DNA of 64,000 bases from Diphasiastrum complanatum (taxonomy: Eukaryota > Streptophyta > Lycopodiopsida > Lycopodiales > Lycopodiaceae): NCBI GenBank assembly GCA_029204225.1, contig CM055106.1, positions 23,966,531 to 24,030,530 on the forward strand, in the 5' to 3' direction. Position numbers and translations under genes: made by a program. Position 1 is the first letter of the stretch; every line of letters begins with the position of its first letter. Below, piece by piece: positions 23,472-33,214 of this stretch. A model generated the notes under the pieces. It had not been told where the DNA came from. It saw only the letters and a program-made list of their open reading frames with translations, and made no database searches.

Positions 23472-23788
23472 CAAGTGAAGAAACAAATATATGTATAAAC
23501 AAGTAAGTACTTCATTTACGTTATCAGCTTATATTCCTTTTGGTTCTATTATAAAGTCACTAAAATTAAAATTTTGATAACAATGAGAAATATAAAGAAA
23601 AATGTGTAATAGCTAAAAAAGAAATTCTATGCAACAAGTGAAGAAACAAATATATGTATAAACAAGTACTTCATGTACGTTATTAGCTTATATTCCTTTT
23701 GGTTCTATTATAAAGTCACTAGAATTAAAATTTTGAGAACGATGAGAAATATAAAGAAAAATGTGTAATAGCTAAAAAAGAAATTATG
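23472..23788. repeat. Tandem duplication, about 158-bp unit, two copies
   Basis: Copy 1 (23472-23629) and copy 2 (23630-23788) share 'GTGAAGAAACAAATATATG', 'TTCCTTTTGGTTCTATTATA' and 'AAATGTGTAATAGCTAAAAA'. Copy 1 has an extra AGTA and a handful of substitutions separate them. Confidence 0.9.
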
Positions 23789-24359
23789 CTCTAAAAAAGA
23801 ATTTTGTCCAAGTTCTAACTAGTATGAAATCAATTTGTGAAACTTTGTCTTGTAGTTGTGAGAAAAATAAATTTATCATACATAGAGAAGGAAATAAAAA
23901 CCATTCTCTCATAGTTGATGAATAAAGCATTTGAATAATGGGTATATATTCAAAAATTCTAGATTGTATAAGTTATGTGATTTTATCTTGCCAAATTGAA
24001 TACAGTCACTTTTGAATTTACGCATGGTCTTTCACAAAATTGCCAATGGAATTTTTATATTTACAGTAACTACATACACAAGTTTTCTTGTCCCAACAAA
24101 GTTACATTTTCTCATAAAATAAAAATGTGAACATTAAATATGAAAATATTAACACTATAGTCACAAAATGCGCACAAAAGTGTGCATTTCAAACACTTAT
24201 TCAAAAAATCATATCTCATAAACTAAGATGAATCACATCAAATTCTTTCACATGTATGTTTTTCATATTACCAATTAAAAATTTTGAGACCTTCATTTTG
24301 AGCAATTTATATGTAAGATATGATGTGTCAAACATGTGGGGGTACTGATGAAACTTCAA

Positions 24360-24910
24360 TATTTTCATATATGAGACTACATTATTGTTAATTTTACATT
24401 CAATTTGTTGTCCGTCTACTCTTAAAAATCCTATATGATTATAGAAACACGCCTATCATTTTTTTTTTGAATTTTGAGGTCTATAGAGATAGATACGTGC
24501 ATCCAAAGTTACCCATTTAAGTGTTGATAAAAATCACCAAAACTGACAGTATCATATTTGAGTGTATAACACCATGATTTTAACAATATTTTTTGGGTTG
24601 TTTACTTTAAAAAATATTATATGACCATAGAAACATGTCTCTCAATTTTCTTTACATGTGCATCTAAAGCTACCATGCCAAGTGCTGAAAAGTGTTGAAA
24701 ATTATTGAAATGTACTAAGAAGTTGTAGCTCTTTTGAAGGTGTTTTTTACAGCGTTTTGTTTAGCTATCTACTTTCAATAATCCTTTACGACCATAGGAA
24801 CATGTCTATTAAAAAAAATTAAATTTGGAATCCCCCAGATATATATATATATATATGTGCACCTAAAGTTACCATGTGAAGTGCTGAAAAGTGCTGAAAA
24901 TTGAAGATTT
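24360..24910. repeat. Three diverged tandem repeats, about 167-183 bp apart
   Basis: Two words recur in the same order three times. A 'CTACTCTTAAAAATCC...GACCATAGAAACATGTCT' block lies near 24417, 24600 and 24767. A 'GTGCATCTAAAGTTACCATG...AGTGCTGAAAA' block lies near 24496, 24657 and 24857. Divergence is high, so the array is old. Confidence 0.7.
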
Positions 24911-25249
24911 TTGGGGGTAAATTGCCATCAATTGAGAGAGAAAAAATTTAAGTCTTCCAATAACACAATGAAGAGTCAAGTTTAGTTCCACATACAATTG
25001 AAAGATTGAAATTTTAATCATTTGATGGCATGCTATGTCTCGTCAAGTGACCAAGGGTTTTATGCACACTTTTGTCCGGATGTGCACAAAAGTGAGTTGA
25101 AAATAACTCTAGTGTTAAGTCTAATTTAATCTTGCACGGTTTGGATTTTTACCATCAAATTCTTGTAGCTAGACTTGCAATTCTAGTTGTTTTTGCTACA
25201 TGGGATACTAGGTGTTGTTCATAATTTGCTATATGCATTGTTAGTCGTG

Positions 25250-26451
25250 TAAGATTGAGGGACTAAGATTAAAAATCCATTCTCAATCACACTTTTGATT
25301 ACATTGGATTCTCTTTTTTCCAAAGGTATTTTGTTCATTACACGTGTTGGGTGAGCTCAAAACTCACCACTCAAGAATTTGCATTTACTATGTGTGGCCA
25401 ACAATGCATCATCAAGGATTTCCACTCTTCATCATAGCTACTCTTGATCAGAATTTTCAGACATGTTCTTTGAGTACAAGTATTCCCTTTTTGAGAGGGC
25501 AGGACCTATGTGGATCTACACCCAGCACTTGTTTTACAAATGCACCAATGAATGGTGCAAACTTTTTGATTGGAAATAGATTTGCAGGACAAGCAATAGG
25601 TGAAGTGATGATAGTAATCAGGAAGCTATGATAAGTGCCAAATTAGCAGTTTGTTTCTCTTATATGTCCCCTGCAAGGACCTCAAGCAGAAGTAAGGCTT
25701 TGAAGAACAAACTAGCAATGTGACATAAATGGGTAGAGTGAATGAAGTCAGAAAAGGATAACCTGAATCCAAAAGCAAAGAGAAGGCTATGGCTTTCAGT
25801 TTTTGCTCTATTCAATGTCTTTTATTTTCACTCCTTGCTTGTTTTCAGAACATCCCATAAATTTCAGTTTTGTGCCTCTGGCTATTCTGTGTAGTTTCAC
25901 CCTTGCCAAATTGAATCCTCTCAATTCTGGAAAAGCCACAAATGAATCACTCTGTGAATATGACAGATTTGGCAACCCCAAAAACAGGTTTCAACAAAGT
26001 TCACCCAAGCCTGCAAACTAGAAAACAGAAATCTCATATGCTTTTTATTTGGAAAGCTCAGCGCAACCTGAGAGCCATATTTTAGCATAAAAACATGGTT
26101 GTTCAAAGCAAAGCAGATGGCAAGCAGCTCTAAGAGTATCCCATCATCTTGCTTGCTGAATTCAAAGAGTCAAACTTCTGTACAAAGTTACCTAACAATG
26201 CGTTACTATCTTAAGTATAATGAATTTGTAATTTTATGTGTACAATCTTCTCACCTATGAAGCAAAACTGATTTACACTGTACACTTTGGAGTGAATACA
26301 AGTTTTCCAGCTATTCCTTTTGAGCCTGAGCCATCATTAGTTGAAGGCCGAAAACCAATGCTGAAAACCAGGTCCGTTTCTTACTTTTGGATCTTAAAAG
26401 CAGGTGAAGTTTGGCCTTATTAGGTGTTTAATAAGGTGAAAATATTTGTAA
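25250..26451. other. Region downstream of the CDF gene, including its likely 3' UTR
   Basis: No open frame with a recognisable domain on either strand. The 3' UTR of the minus-strand CDF gene should occupy the upper few hundred bases. A possible poly(A) signal context (AATAAA on the minus strand) lies near 26046, but the cleavage site cannot be fixed. Confidence 0.45.
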
Positions 26452-28133
26452 TCAATTGGTCTCTCGGAAAGCTGCAGATCTTGCCAGTGCTGCAGGATTT
26501 GCAGTTAGGAAATTAGCAGGATGGTTGTCATGTTGGTTTCCTTGCTTTGGCTGAAATGCCTTGAGCATACTTCTTGATGTTATCGATTCAGGTTGTTTGG
26601 CAGCTGCAAGTATGGCCATGATTGAGCTTCGTGCTGCTTCTTCTCCTGGGCCAGTTAATCTTTGAGTCTTGGGAGCCCAAAGAGAGCCTGCATTTTCGTC
26701 CTGATATGGAGTCGATTCAGAGCGTGGATGCTTTCCTAGCACCGGCATTGTGGTGGCAAGCTCTGCAGATTTCACTTTTGCAGCCGCTGCAGCCGCTGCA
26801 GCCGCTGCAGCCGCTGCAGCTGCAGCAGCGATGGCAGCAGCAGCGGCTGCTCCAAGAGACATGTTCCAGGCCCCGCTCCAACCAGATGAGAGCCGTGGAG
26901 CTGGAGGACAGGCCTGTATTCCTGCCCGTTTATTACTGGCATCAGCATCTGATCCAGGTAATGCAGAAATGGCTACTTCTGAGGCTGCAAGGGAAGAATC
27001 GATCCACCTCATGTTACACAGCAATGGCCAAGTGCCATGCAAAGGAGAAACGGGTGATCCACCTGGCCATCCACCCCATCCAGCACCGTCTTTGAGGTCC
27101 GTTTTTTGACTTCTTACATGACTTGGTTTCTGCGACGCTTGATTGCATGTCGCAACAGCTTGTGCTGAACTAGCTTTCTGATTCATGCTCTCTGGAGAAG
27201 CTGAAAGCAAAGAGCGCATATCTTGTGTGAAAACAGGTGTCAAAGGAGAATCTACGCCTTCAGGAAAAGCGCAAGAAATAAACCGTTGAGCTGCTTCCAT
27301 TGCGTCGGCTCTAACGTTGGGGAGCTGCACATGCCATTGCTGAACTGACACATGCTTATTTTTCCTCCGCCCTGCCCCTACTGGAACGTTTCTTAGCGAT
27401 CCTCCTGCTGTCCAGTACCTCTGGCAATTCTTGCAGAAGTGGCGAGGCTGATTGAGATTGTAGTTGTTGTAGTAACAGAACTTTGTGTCCAGGCTCTCGC
27501 AGCGAGGGCATGAAACTGCTTTATCAGGCTTACGCCGCGCTCTTTCTTCTGATACACTGGACTGAGGATCTTCATCAGATTTTGCCTTGTCATCTCCTTC
27601 CCCTGATTTACTTTGTGGTTTCGCATCTGTAACTCCTGCTGCTGTTAAGGGATCATCTGCAGCGGAAAAGCTTTCCACCTGCTTATCTTCTTTGTAGCCT
27701 CTGTTACTACTTGAAGAGCTCCTTATTTCCTCCGGCACCAGTGAAGGGAATCTCTCATCTTCCTCAGGACTAGACAGATACTGAGACTCCTTTTCCTGAA
27801 GCAAATTCAATATTGCATCAACTTAATACCACAATTTGGCCATGAGCCCAAAAGGCATAGTTGGAAAGGCAGACAGAAGCAGATATGTAGCAACTGCAGA
27901 TATAAAAGTGCAAAAACAAAATCTCATACCGGCGCGTCGGAGGATTTGAAATCCGTCAGACTTATAGATCTTGCATTCATGGGGTTCTCTGTATTCACTT
28001 CTATGTCCGGGTTTATATAAAGAGGAAGAGCGATGGTCTTCCCAAACAGCTTAATCGCCATCTCAGGCATGACTATCTTTTCATTGATATCACGTCGCTC
28101 CTCCATCATCCATTTCCTTACTTTCGACATCAT
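26452..28133 (-). CDS. CDF-like: CYCLING DOF FACTOR-like transcription factor, two exons
   Basis: Exon 1 is 28133-27930 and exon 2 is 27795-26452. The intron (27929-27796, 134 bp) starts GTATGAG and ends TTGCTTCAG, phase 0. The protein is about 515 residues. The start is the first in-frame ATG after a TGA at 28178-28176. N-terminal '[15 protein letters not shown]' is the conserved CDF motif, reported in Arabidopsis to recruit TOPLESS. The Dof zinc finger spans about residues 164-216 (27510-27355): CPRC, '[20 protein letters not shown]', '[20 protein letters not shown]'. All four Cys are present. C-terminal CDF boxes follow: '[10 protein letters not shown]', '[20 protein letters not shown]', 'MLKAFQPKQ' and '[14 protein letters not shown]'. 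Family role: nuclear repressor of CO/FT-type genes binding AAAG, controlled by FKF1-GI. An uninterrupted poly-Ala region lies before the C-terminal boxes. Confidence 0.95.
26779..26850 (-). repeat. Polyalanine-coding repeat in the CDF gene
   Basis: On the minus strand this codes Ala6-Ile-Ala17. The longer run comes mainly from four copies of a 9-bp unit (plus strand TGCAGCCGC), so it arose by slippage of a unit that keeps frame. It sits between 'GAWNMSLG' and 'KVKSAEL'. Alanine tracts are common in repressor-type plant factors; the effect here is unknown. Confidence 0.93.
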
Positions 28134-28393
28134 TCGAGAGTCTTTCTCTTCACTATCTTTCACAATTACCAAATATCACAAACGATAACAGTACTAGTAC
28201 AGGAGCTTATCCCATGCGTCAAAGAACTTATCCAGCAAATTTACATGCAGCAATTGGGGAACTCCCTTGTGAAACCATATAATCTATTATCTATAAGGCA
28301 TAAACCTCAATCGCTTACTCCATCCTCCAACAGGATTCTCAAAGACACACAAACAGGATCACCTTTACCTAAACACAGCCAGATTGTGAATTC

Positions 28394-28403
28394 CTTATAT
28401 AGA
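28394..28403 (-). promoter_or_regulatory. Candidate TATA box of the CDF gene
   Basis: The minus strand reads GTTCTATATAAGGAATTC here, about 260 bp upstream of the ATG at 28133. That would give a 5' UTR of about 230 bases. The prediction is from sequence alone. Confidence 0.5.
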
Positions 28404-29085
28404 ACTACTTTCCAAAGATCATAAAATGCCAAAAGAAACTTACTGCCCAGTATGAAAAGTACTGTCCAATTAAGATCATGAAATCCAAGAAGATACTTGC
28501 AAGCCCAGTATGACTTTTTGAAGAATATTCAATCCTCACACATCCAGAGACAAGAACTCCATCCTCAAACCATGGCCACAGTAACATATGCAGGCCAATG
28601 TGCAAATTCTTCTCAAAACACACTGCAATACCCACAAGACGATAACCCAACAAACTGAATACCCCAAGCATCACATGACAACCATATCCAAGCAAATCTT
28701 AACCATTTTGTCTGAAAACTTTGCTTAAACTCACTGATTCTCAAGCACTAACAGAGCAAATAATCACTAATTACCTCAAAAAGAAACAACACAACAATGC
28801 CCAGCAAAAGTATTTAAGCATGTAGCTGCTGATTCATAGATCTTTGGCAGGATGAAGACAAATTAATGACGATCCAAGGTTTTGAGGTAGGACATAGATG
28901 GATGGATGGATGGATAAAGAATTCCAGATTAGCATCGAGGATCTACGAAGGAGACAACAGTAGGATCTGAGCCACAAAAAATAAAAAAGGAAAAGCCCCC
29001 AAAAGCAAGGGCTGCCAAGAGTCTCAAAACGTGTTTCAGAAGTAGCCAGTAAAAGCTAACAACTCATCACCGTTCGATCTTGTCC
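28404..29085 (-). promoter_or_regulatory. CDF upstream region
   Basis: No other gene is seen. It contains a short (GGAT)n run near 28897-28914. No exact evening element (AAAATATCT) was found. Confidence 0.4.
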
Positions 29086-29253
29086 TACGTGGCAGATCTA
29101 CCACGTGGCGAGATCTTGGCCATCCTGTCGAGCATCCTCTAAACCCACAAACGCGAAGAATAAATAAAGAGAAACTAGAGAAAGAGGAGAAATGAGAGCC
29201 AAGAGAAAATTGAACGAGCCCACAAGTGGCCTTTCGCTTTTGCTGACGTGGCA
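29086..29253. promoter_or_regulatory. Cluster of ACGT-core sites upstream of CDF
   Basis: TACGTGGC at 29086-29093, CCACGTGGC (palindromic CACGTG G-box) at 29101-29109, and TGACGTGGCA at 29244-29253. These are binding words for bZIP, bHLH-PIF and related factors in plants. They lie about 0.95-1.1 kb upstream of the CDF start codon. Whether they regulate it is inference. Confidence 0.6.
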
Positions 29254-29287
29254 CTCGGTGATTGGATGAAAGCCTAGCACAGAGGAG

Positions 29288-29381
29288 CCCCCCCCCCCCC
29301 CCTCCCCCCAATTCAACATATGGCCTCCAACCGTCCTCACCCCCCAAGTTCAGCATGTGGCCTCGAACCATCCCAACCCCA
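29288..29381. repeat. Poly-C run and a diverged 38-bp tandem repeat
   Basis: C15-T-C6 occupies 29288-29309. Two related units follow, 'AATTCAACATATGGCCTCCA' (about 29310) and 'AAGTTCAGCATGTGGCCTCG' (about 29347), each with C-rich ends. The minus strand is therefore strongly G-rich. Confidence 0.85.
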
Positions 29382-29389
29382 CCTTTTTC

Positions 29390-30016
29390 ATTAAAAAGCA
29401 AATAATTAATTTAAGCAATTTTCTAGGCTGTGAAGCTTTGAATCTCTCTATATTCATATTTTTTCATTTTTATAAGAGAAGTACCTTTTAGTCCTATAAC
29501 ATCTTCCCCTCCTTGCATTTACTATTTTATTTTATTTTATTTTTCTCTTGAATCTTCCATTTGCTAATTGCCTCTTGGTTGCCATGGAAAGTTTTGTGTG
29601 TGGCTTGTTTGTTGTGTGGATGAGGGAGATTCAATGGGTCCCTTACACCCATTAAAAAGGCCTAATAAATGTGTGAGGTGGATGGCTTTTCAATATCCCC
29701 TCCTCCTCTAACTTTTTGTGACAACTTAGTCCACCTTGCTTTTTTGAAACATTGTCTTGGGTTGGAAAGGCATACATACAATGTCAAACATCAAGCATGG
29801 GAAAAAAAATGGAGGCACTTGCTTTATGTAACACATCATACGACCATTTGGTGATGGAGACAACCAACCTTTTCAACCGATTGTCACTTTCTATATACAA
29901 CTTACCTTGCGTGCTCATTGGGCCATGGGCTTATATGCACAGGATGCAACAATACTTTCTACTTATTTATTTTCCAATCTTATTTATTTACAGTATGTTG
30001 GGAATACCCCCAACAG
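29390..30016 (-). mobile_element. LTR-like segment abutting a Copia gag
   Basis: On the minus strand it begins TGTTGGGGGTATTCCCAACA at 30016, right against a gag reading frame. A TATA-like TCTTATAAAAATG lies about 550 bp inside. Its first 120 bp match the start of the left LTR of complex D (near 8119), including 'CCCAATGAGCAC'. The left boundary is not resolved and no target duplication was found. Confidence 0.5.
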
Positions 30017-30520
30017 CTGATCCGGCTGCTTCTTCTTGTCGTTGTTGAACTTCAAGATTCGACAATCCTGGATTTCGTGATTTGTCCTCTTGCAGTATCT
30101 GTAGAAGAGTATTTTCTTGTTCTGAGCAGGTTGCTGATTCTGGGTCTCATGTGATTGCTTCTGATTGTTGTCGACTTGTCGGCAAACAACTTTGTTCTTC
30201 TGTTGTTTCCTTGTGTTCTTTTTCATGAATAATGCCTGTGAGTCATTGATGGAGGATGAGGATGCTCCATTCCTTCTTGTTTCCTCCTGAAGCAACATGA
30301 TTAAGACTCTGGTCAATGTTATATCTGACTGTGTGGTTATCATCACCACCCAATTTTCATAAGAGGGATAATAAACTGGACAATAAGGTCATTACAGCAT
30401 CAGAGTCTTTGACTACTGAACCTATTGTCGCCATCTGCTCTAATAGAGTCTTAAACTGATTAATGTAATTCTGAACAGAATCACTATCTAACATTCTGAG
30501 AAAGAAGAACTTGCTCCGTC
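30017..30520 (-). pseudogene. Copia gag remnant (P family)
   Basis: The minus strand, with one frame change near 30350, reads 'FLRMLDSDSVQNYINQFKTL', then 'LLQEETRRNGASSSSINDSQ', and the zinc-knuckle region 'FYRYCKRTNHEIQDCRILKF'. The first knuckle Cys is Tyr and the Gly before His is Asn, so metal binding would be impaired. It matches the gag/knuckle of element P near 59050. It is cut at 30017 by LTR-like sequence and ends near 30520, next to element F. Confidence 0.75.
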
Positions 30521-30639
30521 AAAAAGTTACGTTACATAGATTTCAAATTTGAGTGTTTTCATTGGTCCATGTGTAAGAAAAATTTGTGAAAAAATATAAA
30601 AAGAATCTTTACAAAGGGCCTTTTGGATTTAGAACTCCT

Positions 30640-31250
30640 CTAATGAATCTCGAAGATCAAATATGATTATTTTAAAGGAACATCTTCAGATGATGCTGAC
30701 AGTTATGTTTTGCAGTTCGAGTTGATTGCTAACTCGAATAACGAAGGTACTGATGCTGACAAACTACGGATCTTCCCTGGTCTTCTGAGAAAGCAGTGCG
30801 CATATGGTATAGCCAAGTTGAGGACGTGTAGCTACCTGGCTACTGCTAAAAGATGCATTTTTGAACCAGTTTAGAGAAATTGGTTATTCTTGGACGACTC
30901 AACAATGTACAGAAGAAGAAAAACGAATCTCTTCGAAGGTACACACAAAAAGTAAAGAATTTGATTGGAAAACTAACCGGTGTGTACCCTGTCGCGATGC
31001 AAGTCGAGTGGTTTTTGGCAGGTTTACCACCGAAGATTGATCAATACTACAGACAAGAAGATATGACTTCTTTATCAACAGTCATAGCAAGCGCTGAGAA
31101 CTATGAGACTTCCAAGTTAGCACGCAAAAGACGTTCTACTAGATGAACTCGAAAGTCTAAGCATGACTCCAGTGGTAGTGAAGACGAATCTAAATCTGAA
31201 TCCAGTTCAAGTTCTTCTAGTTTCGAGTCCGATTTGAACGACTAGTCAGA
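30640..31250 (+). pseudogene. Gypsy F gag
   Basis: Reading begins 'SKIKYDYFKGTSSDDADSYV', 'LQFELIANSNNEGTDAD', 'KLRIFPGLLRKQ', then a stop and frame change near 30870. The frame 30880-31146 follows, with 'ILGRLNNVQKKKNESLRRYT' and 'VEWFLAGLPPKIDQYYRQED'. This is the Retrotrans_gag capsid layout. A Ser/Asp-rich low-complexity tail lies at about 31150-31250. Related to the gag at 13.7-14.26 kb. Confidence 0.8.
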
Positions 31251-31464
31251 CACAAAAGCTGATGATACAGATCGAAGGAAGAAACGAATGTCCAAACGAA
31301 AGAAGATAGCAAAACCACTGAGGACAAGTCTGCGACCTCTAAAGTTGAAAAGCTTTGGAAAAGTAATATGGCTGATTTTAATAAGAAGTTCAATGACCTG
31401 AAAGTTTAAATTTCAGAAGTTGCAGACAAGAGACCAAAGGCTTCTTCTTCGAACTCAGGAATTT

Positions 31465-32270
31465 GGTGTACGAAATGCGGTACATCTGGACATTCTAATG
31501 AAGATTGTAGATCTGTGCACGTAAAGTATGTCGAAGGTCCTTCTCAGGAAGTGCTCTTCATATTTCAAGATGATGCGACTACCAATTATGTTCAGGGTAC
31601 CACCAACTCAACAAGGCAAACCAAAGTTCGCACCAAAAAGGTATAATCCACCAAAATTTGTTGGTCCTGCAGTTAATGGCTTCCAGTTTGACGAAACCCA
31701 TTTCAAAAAATTGTTAAAATTGTGGTGAACCAGGACATTTTTCGCCTAATTGTCCGCAGCCACGGAAGCTAATTGGATATATACCTTTATGTTCAAATTT
31801 CAAAGAACTTGGCCACAAGTATCCGGATTGTCCACAATCGCAGAAGCCGCGTCCAAAGTACTAGTATGTAGCCACACCTGCAGTTGTTACTGATACAAAA
31901 TTAAAATCTTCGGTTGATGTTGTTGTGCAGAAGGTTGATGTCATCGAAGCCAAACCAACAAAAATAGTTGATCAATCTTGGCCAAGTGATGTTGAGAAGC
32001 TACTTAAAGTGACTACGAGAAGCAAAAGCACCTCGAAACCTGACACAAAAGTATCTTCAAAGAAGCGGATAAATTCCTCGAAGAAGAAATCTTCGAACAA
32101 GTCAATAACAAAAGAAGATCTCAAAGCTGATCCTAATTACGATCGTGATGCAACCAAGTTATTTTCAAAGGATATTTCTGCGGAAGCAAAAGAAATTATC
32201 AATTCTAAATTACAGACAATCGTGCAGAGAAGAAAGTTACCTTTGAGGAAGGGGACGTGGAAATGACGAA
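31465..32270 (+). pseudogene. Gypsy F nucleocapsid: two zinc knuckles and a basic linker
   Basis: The first knuckle, CTKCGTSGHSNEDC, is at about 31472-31513. A second appears after a frame change near 31720 (CGEPGHFSPNC), followed by 'CSNFKELGHKYPDC', a knuckle-like box with Asn-Phe where the second Cys is usual. A stop lies near 31862. The frame 31925-32266 is a Lys/Ser-rich linker ('KVSSKKRINSSKKKSS') followed by an acidic segment. Nucleocapsid binds element RNA in the particle. Confidence 0.75.
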
Positions 32271-32429
32271 GACAAAACTTTCGGAGGCCACTATTGATAA
32301 ACCTATCTCGAAAAACAAAAGACTACGATATCATAACTGATATTGGTTCACTTCGTCCCAATATAACTTTTGAGCAATTGTTGGCAGATAACAATCATTA
32401 TCATTAATAGTTAAAATGTCTCTCTGTCT

Positions 32430-32890
32430 CTAAGATGAAAAAAAGAATTTCTCTGCCAGATGTTGGAGTATTATCTATTGATTTAGGAGACCTTGGTGCA
32501 CCATAAATTGATATTACAATTGTTGGATGCTTAATCGAAAAAGTACCAAATGATTCAGGTTCGAGTGTCAACATAATAACTGAAGACACTACTCATGCTT
32601 TAGGTTTGACTAATATTCAACCAAGCCAAAGAAATATCAAGCTGGCTGATTAAAGAGGAAGAAAACTTGTTGGTAAATTGAAGGATGTGACTGTGTATAT
32701 TCAAGCCAAGCCTTTTACAATGAACTTTATTGTTATCAAACCACTTGGTTTGTCATCTTATTTTGTTTTGATTGGACGACCTTGGCTTTATCAGTCTAAT
32801 GCAAGTGTCCACTGGAAGTCCCGAGAATTGAGATTTCAAACTGGCGAGACAACTAATCGTGGGAAGTCAGAAGAACAGATTATCACCTAG
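32430..32890 (+). pseudogene. Gypsy F aspartic protease
   Basis: Frames show 'PDVGVLSIDLGDLGAP', then 'VGCLIEKVPNDSGSSVNIIT' with Asp-Ser-Gly-Ser (usual Gypsy form D-S/T-G-S/A), 'LGLTNIQPSQRNIKLAD', a stop, then 'LVGKLKDVTVYIQAKPFTMN' and the end motif 'YFVLIGRPWLYQSNASVHWK'. The ILGRPWL-type end box is characteristic of Gypsy proteases. At least two stops. Confidence 0.78.
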
Positions 32891-33214
32891 AGCCGTGACA
32901 AATATGAAGGCAAAACTCCTACGTCCGACACTAGTTTCACTTCTGAAAATTCTTCTTACGACCTTAGTATATTCTCTAATGCATCAGACGTCGAACTTAA
33001 TTATTTCGAATGCTACGAGAATAATGATTCATCGGATGATGAAAAAGAATTTTTTGATGTCTGTAATGCAGAAGCTGATCTATCTTTGATTGAAGCAAAA
33101 GTTGCAAACATGAATTTTGAAGATTCTGATCAAGATGAAGATACAGAGGATGAATTTGACGAATTTGAACAAGAATTTGGAAATTAAGACCAGGCTGACA
33201 ACAAGAATAAATCT
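32891..33214 (+). pseudogene. Gypsy F acidic spacer between protease and RT
   Basis: The reading frame is rich in Asp/Glu around 33000-33185 (for example 'DSDQDEDTEDEFDEFEQEFG'), then a stop at about 33186. No domain is recognised. It lies where the protease-RT linker is expected. Confidence 0.5.

Larger units (their letters stand above)
22861..25249. other. AT-rich non-coding stretch
   Basis: No credible gene. It contains the two tandem repeat sets described separately and a short (TA)n run near 24839-24855. Confidence 0.6.

Noticed and set aside
25344-26021. Plus-strand frames of 95 and 72 codons downstream of the CDF gene
   Set aside because: No recognisable domain, splice structure or homology to the elements; treated as intergenic.
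26622-27109. Long plus-strand frames opposite the CDF gene, one with leucine/glutamine repeats and one with polyalanine
   Set aside because: They are shadows of the repeat-rich coding strand; no start context or domain, and the minus strand has the full CDF motif set.
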